DNA of 64,000 nt from Pohlia nutans (GCA_022496805.1 CM040085.1:23961811-24025810), one strand, 5' to 3'. Shown: positions 50,966 to 62,821, counted from the first letter of the stretch. Notes: generated by a model not told the origin, from the letters alone. A program made the numbers and translations.

Positions 50966-51342
50966 TATTTTATATTATATTTTTTTATTATATATTTTTT
51001 AATAATATTAATTTGATCAAATTTAGATATAGAAAGAAAATAAAATCTAGATATGGAAAAGATGATGTCGCACAAAAAACGCACTGAATCAGTGTAGTTT
51101 TAAAGACGATTAAAACACGACATTTGACGAGTATAAAGAGTGCTGAATTCATACGTTTTCAATGGATGTATCAATCGTGTCGAATCAGTACTATATCCGC
51201 TTGTACGAACATCGTGTCATATCAGTGTAGTTGCGATGAATGACGCAACGATGCGGAATCAGTGCGAAAATCGTACGAACCCTTGAAATATCGGAAATCG
51301 CACTGAATCAGTGCAGAATCAGTGGGGTCCGAAATTCCTGAT

Positions 51343-52812
51343 GCAATGACCAATTTTGAGCAAATGCGGGAATTATTTGATGTCCTTACAGTCCCTGATT
51401 TTCCCAAGAAGCTTTGTATTGCCCCTTGTGGTTGGGAGATGGCTGATCACTTGGCCAAAGTTCTAGCAGAGCACACCAAAAACGTCATTAGAGCAGCAAC
51501 CTTTTCCTCTCTATCTACAGATGAGGTAACGTCCATCGATGGTCAAAGTTGGATATCCATTCATATCTATGTATGCATTGGTTTCAAACGGGTTCCGATA
51601 CTCTTATCATTGAGTAGATTGATAGAAGGCAACGGCGTTGATGCAGTGAACCAATGCATAGAGGGTATGGTTCACACCATACGGGACTTGATTAGGTGCA
51701 AGTGGCACAAAGGTTGGTCTGTTTTGGGGCAGATGGGGTGTCTGTGTTTCAGAGAGCAGGAATGGTGTAACAATCCAGATGAAAGATACCGTGGCCCCAT
51801 TTATGTTTGGAGTCCATTGCATGGCTCACCGAACAAATCTTGCAGTAGAACCACTTTCCAACTTGTCTGTGGTGTCTAAGCTTGAGGCATTATGCCAAGC
51901 AATGCATTCATACTTTAGCCATAGTCCTAAGAGGCATTTGGAATTCCAAAAGCTTGCCGACATCATGGAAACAAAGGGCTTGAGAATGTTACGAAATGTC
52001 AAGACTCGGTGGATATCTCTTCTAGAGCCTTGAAGGAGGGTAATGGGTGAATACAAGACGCTGATCGCAAAGATGTGCGAAGACGCAGCGGTGAAAGAGC
52101 CCAAGATGACATCAAAGCAAGCTGTAGCAAGGGAGACTGCTCGCCACAACTACGACTTGTTGTGCGATGTTAGTACATTGCTCGCACTTCTTTGCATTTT
52201 GTCCCTACTTGAATCAGTGAATTGTTTGATGAAGTTTGCTCAGTCTAACGATGTGTTCGTGAGTGACTATGTAGCCGTCGTCAAGATATGCCAAGCAGAG
52301 TTATACATAATGTATAGTGATCGTGATACTGCATGGCAGAAGTCTCACTTTGAGATGTTCCATGACATTGTCAATGACCACTCATATGCAATCACCCAAG
52401 AATGGGTCACGGATCTCAACATGGGCTCACAAAGCCTTGCATTCCGCATTGGGGGCCACACTTACCCGGCTCATTTGATTTGCTCGGTCACGGGGTAGAA
52501 ATTGCCGGTCTCACAACAGGATTTTGAGGCCGTGGTGACTAGTGTGAAAGGGCAATGTAAGGATGCCGCTAAGATGTTAAGGCTTGAACTTGATGTGAGA
52601 TTCCCGGAGGTGGAATTGATGAACGCTTTAGGCGTAGTATTTCCTCAATACTGGTTGCAACAAAATTGTGAGGAATTGTTCCCCTTGCATGTAAAGACCT
52701 TGAAAGCACACTATTCCGTGTGTCGTACAGTGAACTTTGGCACAAAGGTTGAGCCAATCATGAGGCAAATTGACCCCATCATTGATGCTTGTTTGCTTAA
52801 ATTGGTCATTGC
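51343..52812 (+). pseudogene. hAT transposase, middle part (catalytic core)
   Basis: Typical core blocks are MTNFEQMRELFDVL, PKKLCIAPCGWEMAD, STDEVTSIDGQSWISIHIYV, a shifted GADGVSVFQ, FMFGVHCMAHRTNLAVEPLS, YFSHSPKRHLEFQKLADI and NVKTRWISLLEP. HNYDLLCDVSTLLALLCILS, FAQSNDVFVSDYVAVVKICQ and later helical sequence follow. Acidic residues expected of the DDE triad lie in the DEV and GADG blocks. At least one frame change (51720-51790) and stops at 52031-52033 and 52496-52498 show that it is dead. It is flanked by inverted copies of one TIR element. Confidence 0.8.
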
Positions 52813-54365
52813 ATCAGGAATTTCGGACCCCACTGATTCTGCACTGATTCAGTGCGATTTCCGATATTTCAAGGGTTCGTACGATTTTCGCACTGATTCC
52901 GCATCGTTGCGTCATTCATCGCAACTACACTGATATGACACGATGTTCGTACAAGCGGATATAGTACTGATTCGACACGATTGATACATCCATTGAAAAC
53001 GTATGAATTCAGCACTCTTTATACTCGTCAAATGTCGTGTTTTAATCGTCTTTAAAACTACACTGATTCAGTGCGTTTTTTGTGCGACATCATCTTTTCC
53101 ATATCTAGATTTTATTTTCTTTCTATATCTAAATTTGATCAAATTAATATTATTAAAAAATATATAATAAAATAATATAATATAAAATAATTATTTTCCT
53201 CACTACCGACTTCAACTACACGGAAATTGCCCGAACGCACGGTGGGGCCCACCATAGCTTCCCAAGCTCTATCGTCAACGGTGGGATTTGAACTCATGAC
53301 CTCCCGGTTGCCGATGAAGCTCCAAACCACCAAACCACCTCAAACTCTTCATGCATAGAAAGGAACTCTTTTGATAATTATAAAAGAATGAAACCATTGG
53401 CTATTTTTTGCCATGTGTATATAATTCTTTTTTCAAATTTTTTTTTGCACTACAACATGCAGGGCTTTTCCTACACCTACAAATTTTTTCAGAATATTTT
53501 GAGTTTGTGTTTTTTTTTGCCAAAATTGTGATGGCAGATCATGGTTGTGAGCAGTTTTTTTTTTTTCAGCGGACTTTGAATGTTTTTAACTATGTGAAAA
53601 AAACTTTTTTTCCAAACTCTTTTTTTGCACTAGATTATGCAGGACGTTTTCTATATCTAGGATTTTTTTCATAATATTTTGAATTTTTTTTATTTTTTGC
53701 CAAAATCGTGGTGGTTGTGAGCTATTTTTTTTTTGCTCCTATGATGAAAAGTACAATGATAACCAATAATACCAAATTTGAATTCTAAAAATATAAAATG
53801 TTATTTCTTTGAAATTTTTATGTGTATTGCTTCTAAACTCTATAAATGTAGATCTAAAAATGTTTTGGGAAATTAAACCGTAAGTATAATTTAAAGAAGA
53901 TTCTTGGAATTTTCCAACATATTCCAAAATAATATAAAATATTTTGAAATACTCCAAAAGATTCCAAAAGATTCCAAAAATATATTAAAATATTGTACAC
54001 GGATGTCGTACGAAAATAATTTGCATTATAATAGATACTGAAATCGCACGAATATAGTAAATGGCATTAATATGATACGTATACGATACTGAATCCGCAT
54101 TAACTAAAACCGCATGTTATCCGTGTCTTATTAGCCATGTAATGTAGATACACGATTAACGCACGGATTCCGTCAAGCACGACTTTCGTGCGGAAACAAC
54201 ACTTTTTTGATAATCATTGAAAAGACACTGCATCGACACTCTAGTAATGCATGTCACTTCCGTACCGTAACGACACTTCTAAATGCACGTATGATGTGCG
54301 GAATCAGTGTTTAACGATAAACGCACTGAATCAGTGCAGAATCAGTGGGGTCGGAAATTCCTGAT
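52813..54365. mobile_element. TIR transposon copy B inside hAT gene (1553 bp, inverted relative to A)
   Basis: Begins ATCAGGAATTTCGGACCCCA and ends TGGGGTCGGAAATTCCTGAT. It is the reverse complement of element A apart from one missing tandem unit. The flanks GGTCATTGC (left) and GTTCATTGT (right) match at seven of nine bases, compatible with a worn 9-bp target duplication (Mutator-like). Non-coding. Confidence 0.85.
53195..53342 (-). mobile_element. tRNA-derived SINE-like segment in element B
   Basis: Inverted counterpart of the segment at 50812-50965, with the same A-box-like and B-box-like stretches. A G-to-A difference near the B-box (CATGAGTTCAAATCC versus CGTGAGTTCAAATCC) distinguishes the copies. 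Confidence 0.5.
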
Positions 54366-54730
54366 GTTCATTGTTGAAGTTCACAATGAAGTCGCATGCA
54401 AAAGCGGCTATGGAGGAGCCAAGGGACCAAAATCCGGTCACCAAGTTGTGGATGAAGGTGGGGCAAAATGCCTTAATGCTAAACCACCTTTCAGAGTTCA
54501 TTGAGGTGGCTGAAATTGCCATCACGGCCGTGCTTGGGAATGTGAAAGATGAACGCACGTTCTCTACACTTGCATTTATGAAATCCAAGCTCCGTAACCG
54601 GCTTGGTGGTCATTTAGATACATGTGTGAAAATGTTTTCACAACAGTTTTTCACTCTACAATCCTTCCCTTTTAACTCCGCCATAAACTCGTGGCATGAT
54701 GATCGTTCAAGGAGGGGGGCTGATGTGTAA
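54366..54730 (+). pseudogene. hAT transposase, C-terminal dimerisation domain
   Basis: Encodes NPVTKLWMKVGQNALMLNHL, SEFIEVAEIAITAVLGNVKD, ERTFSTLAFMKSKLRNRL and FPFNSAINSWHDDRSRRG, the standard hAT C-terminal dimerisation region, ending TAA at 54728-54730. The start is missing because of the preceding insertion. This end looks intact. Confidence 0.85.
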
Positions 54731-57418
54731 GTCCTTTGTTTCCATCATGACGACAAGTTTTGAGTTACGAATTTTTTGAACAATTTACTAATTGAGTTGG
54801 GGTTAGATGGGATTGCTAATTGCGTTGGGCAAGGCCTTTTTGGCCAGGGTTCAACTCCCCTTGGCAATTATTGAAATTTTTTTGAAGTTGTTTTAAAAAA
54901 TTGATAGGAATTAGCCTTTTATGCTTCAATGCTGATTATATTGTCGCTCTTGATACTACCTTAAAGCTTTTTTGGATGCCACATTCTCATGTTGCTTGAG
55001 TTCTCACTCGCCACATGAGTTGAAACAGTAAAGAGGGACTCTGATTTTTTGCCCAACTACTTGGATGAGAAACTCGCCACTTGCATACCATTAAGAAGGT
55101 GACTATAGCGTTTAAGATGGGCTGGATTCCTCAAGAATTCGCCAGGAAAACACCTGCCTATCACCTTCTTTAGCATGTCGCTCTACCCTTGAAAATACTT
55201 AAAATTTTCACTGGTCCCTTCCCAAGCAGTAGCCGAGCCCACCAGCTCATAATGCAAGCCATGCAGCTACTGTATATATTACCACCCGAATAATGATTCA
55301 ACCATTCCCAATTGTTGAACTTCTATTTTTTATATTATTTGAAAGCGGGTAAATTGGACTAGAAAGTAGAAGATAGCCCCCCCACACTTAATTAGTTGAG
55401 ACCATTTTCATTTGAAATTAGGAACCAGGTGAAAATCAGCGTTTGACTGAAAAAACAACCAAATATGGTCCCATGGGGCTCTCTGAACACTTAGGGGTTA
55501 AGTTGTAGCTTATATGTTGGTTTTGGGGAAATCTATAAGTTGGTAACGAAACAACTACAAAAAAAAATTGAATCTTACTTTCAGCCATCAAACTTTTAAT
55601 GATTTGAACATGAACAACGAATAAACTAACATGCAGTAAGATTTAAAAACTAAACAAAAAGGTTTACATTTTTTGACAAATATGAGGTCAGAAGTTTACA
55701 TGACCACACCACACATAGTAGTCATGAAATCTACTTCAAAAAGGAGGCACTAAGAGTAGATCTCGCTACCCATGCCCTTAAGGCATATAGATAGTGGAAC
55801 TATCCAAAGAGACTCTTCATTCACGCTGGTCTTTTAGGCTAATGTTCTTATAATTATCAAAAGACCAAACTTTGTCTTGCGAAAGCAAACATGGGAATAC
55901 TAGCATAATTGAGGGTGATCTTTGGGCACCAAAAATAATGTCAGAGCATGATGTCAAACCCATCACACTTTTCTCACTTCGAATCTATTCATGAATGTCA
56001 TCTATCTATCAACCAAAAATAGTTCCAATTCAATTTCAAAAAATCCAACCATAGTAGCTAAAATGGGCGCTCCTTGTGTTCCGGCCGTGAGGGCCTTCTT
56101 GCTTCGCTTGCGAGGCTTTGTATGTGCTCTTCTTTTTAATTCCCCGGATTTCGGGTTTTCAGCTAAAATGGGCGGTTTTAGGTGCCTCCATCTCAGTAGG
56201 TTTACAGTACCCTACATCATGGTCAGTTTTGACATCAATTAATTGATTTATGCCAAAAAAAAGTGTCATGTGTCATTTTGTGATTGGTTTAGGGTTACAT
56301 GGACCTCTCAAAACGTGACATGGAGATTCAATTGCAACACCAGGCTGTAAGAATCTGACGACCCTCACGTATGGTATTCTATGAGTCGAGAAATTAAGTT
56401 TTGATGATTAGACCGGATTCAAAAGGAATGAGAAGTGGTCCTTTTCATGCTAGTCTTGGTAAATGCTCACATTCAGTTTCACGTTGACATACTGAGTCGC
56501 AACACGAGAATTTGCAACTCCAAGCCTACAGCATGAATCATCAAATTCAGGTAAATACTACAATCGTGGAAACTATAACATTGTTACGTGCTGATGATCT
56601 GAGCCAACCAATCACACATCCATTCCAAGCACTCTCCAGCAAGCATATTATTTCATACAAGCACAAATAACAGCACTCGTCCATTTACACTTCAATCCAT
56701 CGAAGTAGAAAATACAAGTACAGAAACATTCTATCTGGAGGTGCTGGTAGTCATTGCCGCGTACCCCAATTAACAGTTATCATAGTCGGTACTCAATCGA
56801 CAAAACAGGATATAGCGTGCAAGCTATTGCCTGTGACTTTTTTCCCTCTATGTTTTCTCTAGTGGCATGTGTGCAAAACTTCCATCCGTATGGATCGAAC
56901 GCCACTAGCTAGACTGTATCATCACTGGGTTACGATATTGCATGGGGGCCTAGTATGTCAAATCTTTCTCACTACTACGAATAAAACACGAAGTGCACAC
57001 GCCCACCTGCTGGAAGATGGTTTGTTCCTCGGGAGTTGATAGAATTAATGCGTTAGGTCGTCAACAGAGGTACCTTAACTTGGCCTCGTTACTTTTCCAT
57101 CAGGGTTTTTTCCCGCCAGTCTCTTTACCTTCTTCCATCTGAACACATGCAGGTGCTGGATCATTCTATGTTCTTCAAAGCTGTGGAACACGGGCGAAAG
57201 ATCAGCGAGGCCATCCTGAGGAGATTAGTTGAAGGTAGGAAGATCGTCAAACCATTGAGACAGTATTTTGTGCTTGAAAGGGGATTGTGAGGTTCGTACC
57301 CAGACGAGTCCTCGTCTCAAGTGGTGACCTTGCGCCCTCCCGATCGTAACAGCCCAGAAGGCTCCTGAGAAAAACGAGTAAATCGATCGTAAGAAGTTCA
57401 AGAACCATGTGATGAAAT
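54731..57418. other. Intergenic and 3' flank of GRAS gene
   Basis: No coding sequence recognised. A B-box-like GGGTTCAACTCCCC occurs at about 54848. A lone CTTAGGGG-TTAA end (55490-55501) resembles the TTAA-type elements but has no visible partner. The ORF at 55991-56242 is unsupported. Confidence 0.45.
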
Positions 57419-60400
57419 CTAGGTAGTTGGAGTGGGCTCCCAAACTGTCAATGCACGCACGATTTGGTTTTTCCATCCCATGAGGAACCAGCCTCCATCA
57501 TCTCCAATACCGTAGTCTTTGTGAAATGAACCCATCATGGCCTTGATTTTTGCCATCATGATTGGAGGCAGCGGTTTTTGTGAAAACCCAGCTCGTTGTG
57601 TGCGAGTCTGCCATTGCCTATATGGCTCTGCGCGTTCCACTCTTTCTACTCCTTCACACGCAACGATGTTGAGAATCTCTCGCCCATAGAACTCCTTCTC
57701 AAGGATCGCTCGGTCTGGGTCGTTTGCGGGCATCGAGACTTCCATAGCGTCAAACATTGTGGAGTAATACTTCATGCTTTCCCGAAAGCGAGTCATGAAG
57801 AAGGGTGCGTTATAGTTCGCATTGACTGCTAACATGACGAAGACCTGCATAATAGAACAATAGAATGTTAGGATTGTAACATCCCAAACTATACACACAA
57901 AAATTTATAAAAAATCAAAATCAGCCAACAAACTCAAATATTCTACATGTGCATGTCAAGAGTTCAATTTTCATGTAGAAAAATCCAATTGAAGCTTGAA
58001 GAAAACTTGTGCAAGACGAATGACACACTTTTGATTCTTCGTTGCTGCCTAGAATACGGATTTACAGCTAGCATTTGAAATTTAACAGACAGTTTTGGAT
58101 CCTCGGCACACGAAACGTATCGATTCGGAAAGTATACGCACCTTGGGGTTCATGCTTCGGATCCTGTCAAGGACAACTTTTCTAGGACTTGCAGCCATTA
58201 TAGATTCGTCCAGGAGGTTACGAAGTCGATACTGGCAATTCACTGCCAGCACTTCATCGTGCTTCAAACACAGTTGAGCAGGCGTAATCGTTTCCCATTT
58301 GTCAGCCAATGCATGAAACTCAAATGATACTCCCCATAATTTCGCAAACTCAGCCAACCTACGGCCAACCTCTTGCACTCTCGCAGATGGCTTACCTCCC
58401 GGTTGTGGTAGATCAATACCTGAAACATGCACATAATTTCCTATTAGTTCTATATCCCATTCTCTTTTCCTGGACCTTGTTCGTCTACATGCAGAACTAA
58501 ATGAAGACAATCCGCAGTCTTCTCTTCCACTGGAGAGAAAAATGGACAGTGTGTTAGATGAAATAGTAAGCAATTTACGCTTAAATATTAATATAGTTCT
58601 ACTTACATGTAATGCGCAGGTGAGGCGGGCCCCCAGGTCTCTGGGACAGGCGCTGGATGAGGCATGGCCATTGTGCACCATACGCGACACCATAATCGAT
58701 CAAATGTGCTCGTTCTGCGCCTTCAAAGGCATCTAGAACAGTCTTCGTCGAGAAAAAGTGGGAAACCTTGACGAAAGGGCTGTAGTCAACAAACAAACGA
58801 TGGGCTTTCAACATTGTCGCAGAAGAGGGGGTATTGCTAGTGATGGCCATGTAGAGTTGGGCACCCGTTCCTGACATCTTAGCAACCTGCAGGTTAGCAA
58901 CATGGAGACTTGTAAGGACAAAGCATGGCCAGCGAGCACTGCTGCAGTATTTTAATGCAGTACAAAACGCAGCTGAGCAGATGAAGCAAATAGCAATAAA
59001 TCACAACCAATGATGAATAGCAGCAAAAAAATCGTCAAAAACGGTTGTACATGTGAAAAACCTCTGTTGACAATGTTCGGATTGATCCACCAACTGCTCT
59101 TGAGTAACTTTAGTTTGGAAGAGAATTTGGAACATAAACTCACCAAAGCCTCCACATAATAATAAGCCATCCGCTGAAGCGAATTTCCGTACGCTGATGA
59201 ATGGTGCCGAAGCTCCCTTATCAAGTCGTTCGCACTTCTCACATCATCTTGACTAACAACAAGCGCGCATCTGGACCACAAGAAATGTCAACTTAAGAAA
59301 CAAATCACCAAGACCTAGACTCGTAAATACTCATCAGGCCCATAGTTTTGTATTCAAGTACCTTATATTGATACTGCGTACATCTAAAAGTCGTGCACGA
59401 GGTATAAATTTATGATTCCCATGTGACCAGTTAAGGTACAGACTAGTGAAGGGCTGAAGGCTACTCCGACAAAAATGATGTCTTCTTCAACTAACATCTA
59501 TTATTCGTATTAAATGCTAGAAATGAGAAATTTTCTTAATTTAAATAGAATTAAGAAACTTTAAGTTTTTCTATACATCTTCAATTTTTTCTAGATTGAT
59601 ATCCTGCATGAAAATTACCCGCTCTTTCAATACACATTGCTAGGTTCACAAATGAGAAGGAACTGACCAGGTGTTCTGAAGAAACGCACTGCAACTCCAT
59701 AAGCAAACTACAGAATATTAGCGATCACTAAACAACGTAGTTTTCAGGACAATGAAACCGTTGATATTAACAGCACAGGATCCAAAGGATTACTGTACGC
59801 CACGATATTCTATGAATATAAGCACAAATTTTCGAGCGGAAGGTTCAGCATACGCGATTCCAAGTCTACAGAAATCATAAATATTAATATTCTCGAGTAT
59901 CTAGCTACAGAGAAATAGTAAAAGAGTCGTGTACCTCAGGAGCAACCCCTTGAGATCAACGCAACCGGGAGAAAACGAGAAAGTATCTAGCGACGCTTCT
60001 CTTCCGAAGAAATGATCCTGGAGAAGAGACGAGCTCAGCGTGCGACTTTCGGCAGGCTTTTCCCGAATGCATTCCAGATAATAATCCCAAGACTCGTCCG
60101 AGTGATCAGTGCACGCATCTCGCTCATTGATCCATGTGCTGGAGTCTACATTTTCAGAGACATCCGTCACGTGCTTGTTTAGGTTGCAGGTGTATGCATG
60201 AATAAGTTTGTCCGTCACGCTTTCCTCGGTTGGCAAGAAACCTGTGGTCGTCCAGCTTATATCGTAGCCACTCTCACTGTTACCGAGTTCCAAAGCATCT
60301 GGACTAACAAATGCGTCGAGTTCCTTGGCCATGGCCTGGTAGTTAAATCCTTCTTGCGATGTGAACTTCTTCTCCTCCATGTTTTCGTCCATAAGTAAGC

Positions 60401-60920
60401 CATCCAAGAACCGAACGAGAGGCTCAGTCTGCCCTGCAAGATCCAGGGCGCCATCGTCTCCGTAGTTTACAACGTCTTGAAATCCGCCAACTCTCTGAGA
60501 AGAAGGTGAGAGGGAGCCAGATCTTGGAGAAGACAGGCAAGAAAGCGTGGAGCTGCTTGCCTCTGACTGTAAACTACTACCTGACGATGATCGTACTGGC
60601 AAGTCTGCTTTCCTCGAGTACGAGAACAGCTGCGGAATGACAGGCCTCTTCGGAAACTCCGGAGTCTCAAGCCTACTCTTGTGGAAATAGAACTCCTCAC
60701 GGTTTACCACGCCAGTATGATCCGCCACAATGGATGAGAGATCCGACGCTACCTGATGATACGAAGCTCGCGAGACATCTTTCACCAATCCTCGTTTCTG
60801 CAGTTTCGGTGACTGCGAATGAATCTGCGACTGAAGCCATGCTTGCTGCAATTGACTCGCGAGTGGTGATGAGTAGTTCGCTCCTTCAGAACCCGCTCTA
60901 CACTCCCGAATTCCTAGCAT
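57419..60920 (-). CDS. GRAS transcription factor, LISCL (SCL9/SCL14-like) clade, 5 exons, 698 aa
   Basis: LISCL proteins are nuclear transcriptional co-regulators; in seed plants they act in stress/xenobiotic responses and meiotic gene control. Exons (minus): 60920-59935, 59270-59144, 58886-58607, 58419-58142 and 57844-57419. Phases are consistent. The variable N-terminus (1-325) is Ser-rich and then acidic. The GRAS domain follows in order. LHR1 is at about 324-370 (VDLKGLLLRCALVVSQDD, HHSSAYGNSLQRMAYYYVEA) and the VHIID-type core at 430-460 (HLIDYGVAYGAQWPCLIQRL, SQRPGGPP). LHR2 spans about 470-555 (WETITPAQL, DEVLAVNCQYRLRNLLDE). PFYRE comes next (NAPFFMTRFRE, EKEFYGREILNIVACEG) and SAW is last (HKDYGIGDDGGWFLMGWK, TVWEP). 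SQRPGGPP and YRLRNLLDE mark the LISCL clade. Four coding introns are unusual compared with the mostly intronless angiosperm members. Confidence 0.95.
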
Positions 60921-62079
60921 CCCTTACTACAACCTCAATTTCACCAAAAACTCCACACACACTCGTTCCTTCACGGCCGCTCCCTTAAAAACTCACACTC
61001 TTCCCGGACATCGTCATCACCACAGAAACTCATCACACACATGATTTCTTTCTTTCTTTCGCGCAAATTAATTACGAATCACACATGGAATTTCAAACAA
61101 CGAATTCCAAACAAAATTCCACCGGAAGAATTCAATCGTTACGAGTCCGCTCGCGACTGGATCCCAACCTGCAGAGTTTAGAATGCTCAAGAACTCCCGC
61201 CCCTAAAGACTTTTGAATCGACTCCAACCTCATTAATCTGACCACCTTGGGTCCCAAGTTTTCCACTAATAACATAGTTTGAATGTGCGACCAATGCTAC
61301 ACTCAGTGATAATGTCACAAGTGTGCAGGATATTCTATAATGTGATTGTAGAGAGGGTCGTTACAAAGGGCTTTGGGTGTCCATGGCCATTCTTGAATGC
61401 TCTGTTTCTGTGGCGCCTGTCCTACGGAAGGAGAATCCGTCCATCGGTCGGATGTGCCATCCAACGGCCGTAGAACTGTTTAATCGTATCTGAACGCGTC
61501 ATCACGGGCCCCGCGCAGCGGAAATCCGGCCTTGAGCCGCCCCGACCGGGCCCGGCCATGATTTCAAACTTCCTGGATGACAAACGGATGTCTGCCATTA
61601 ATTCATCCATCCTGTCTCTCTCTCGTAAGTTACCTTACTATACCGACAACTACCTTCCCCTTGTTCCTCACGCTTTAGACAACTACTGGCTAGGTGGAAA
61701 ATGGCGGGGTCGGTACATCTAATATTTTTAAATTGGGTTTTGCATTGGAATATTTCAAGATTCTTTTGGAAAATATTTTTCTGAAAACAAATTTAAAATA
61801 TATAGTTTATCATTTTGTTGCTTTTTTTTAGTATTTTTAATAAAAATATAATAACTTTTCACTCACAAATTGAAATTCTATAGATTTTGGGTACAAAATA
61901 GATGTGCATTCTATACATCTCCCTAAAAGAAATTTGTAATAAATATCAAAAAAATGAAGTTATATGAAGCTATCCAAAATAGGCTTCAACCACAAATGAA
62001 TGTAGATTCTTAAAAAAATTAAGGATGAATTTCTATTCGGGACGATAAAACAAGTGTCTCTTTTCTTTCAAATGATGCT

Positions 62080-62118
<39 letters not shown>

Positions 62119-62265
62119 TCAAGCGTGCCAATCTATTGCCAACCCATGCGTATAATATGTAAAAATGATAAAAGGATCCAGTGGTGCATGGTTGATATCA
62201 TAACAATGATTCAAATCATATACTTTGCCTCTGAAAATGAGATTTTTGGAGTTGTCCCGTTTTAA
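60921..62265. other. 5' flank of GRAS gene, no other gene
   Basis: Holds the presumed promoter and 5' UTR. A GC-rich patch at 61490-61560 and a run of 40 or more A residues (about 62070-62114) stand out. ORFs at 61279-61610 are unsupported. Confidence 0.45.
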
Positions 62266-62783
62266 CCCTTTAACGTCTCGATTCAAAGTTGTTTTCAAAG
62301 AAGCATTATAAATGTTTGATGAAAACCAAACATAGAGTTGATGTACAAAGAAAACTTGTAAATGTCAATGTGAAAATCATGTCTATACGGTTGGATTTAT
62401 TATATATTTTATTAATGCTTTCTAAATAATTTTAGAAGATTTTCTCTTGAAATTCAATTAAAAATCTCAAACTAACACACAAAAATTTAAAAAATTGTAA
62501 TGAAATTTGAATAACATGGTTTCCATTATTTGATTCTACTTATTTTGGAAAATCATATTTAAGGTCTCACTTCTTGAATTAAAAATGAAACTTGACATAA
62601 ATCAATTGTTTTATTTTTAAAATCATAATATACTATTTTAAAGATCCAAACCATAGAAAAGATAGTCACCTTGCACAAGAACTAAGAGAAATTTGGGTGG
62701 ATGAAAACTGTCCAATTTGGATGGAATTCGAACAGTTGTAATCTATCCGTCGTCCAATATATGGACACGGGCGCTTCAAAGGG
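62266..62783. mobile_element. TTAA-flanked MITE, alpha family copy 3 (518 bp)
   Basis: Begins CCCTTTAACGTCTCGATTCA and ends GGACACGGGCGCTTCAAAGGG; TTAA at 62262-62265 and 62784-62787. Same orientation and interior as the copy at 24228-24768, with small deletions. Confidence 0.83.
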
Positions 62784-62821
62784 TTAATCACGCAAAAGCC
62801 GTCTTCGGCTAGGTACCCTTA

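Larger units (their letters stand above)
49616..51342. mobile_element. TIR transposon copy A inside hAT gene (1727 bp, non-autonomous)
   Basis: Begins ATCAGGAATTTCCGACCCCA and ends TGGGGTCCGAAATTCCTGAT. Near both ends it carries subterminal motifs such as GATTCAGTGCG and CGTACG-type short palindromes. The AT-rich centre holds three tandem units of about 170 bp (starting 50259, 50425 and 50602) and a tRNA-related SINE-like segment. No ORF of transposase type. The copy at 52813-54365 is its near-identical reverse complement. Confidence 0.85.

Noticed and set aside
55490..55501. Further TTAA-type MITE
   Set aside because: Only one end (CTTAGGGG-TTAA) visible; no partner end within 1 kb.
62070..62114. 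Poly-A run as retroposition tail
   Set aside because: No upstream SINE, LINE or processed-gene sequence and no flanking duplication; probably simple repeat.
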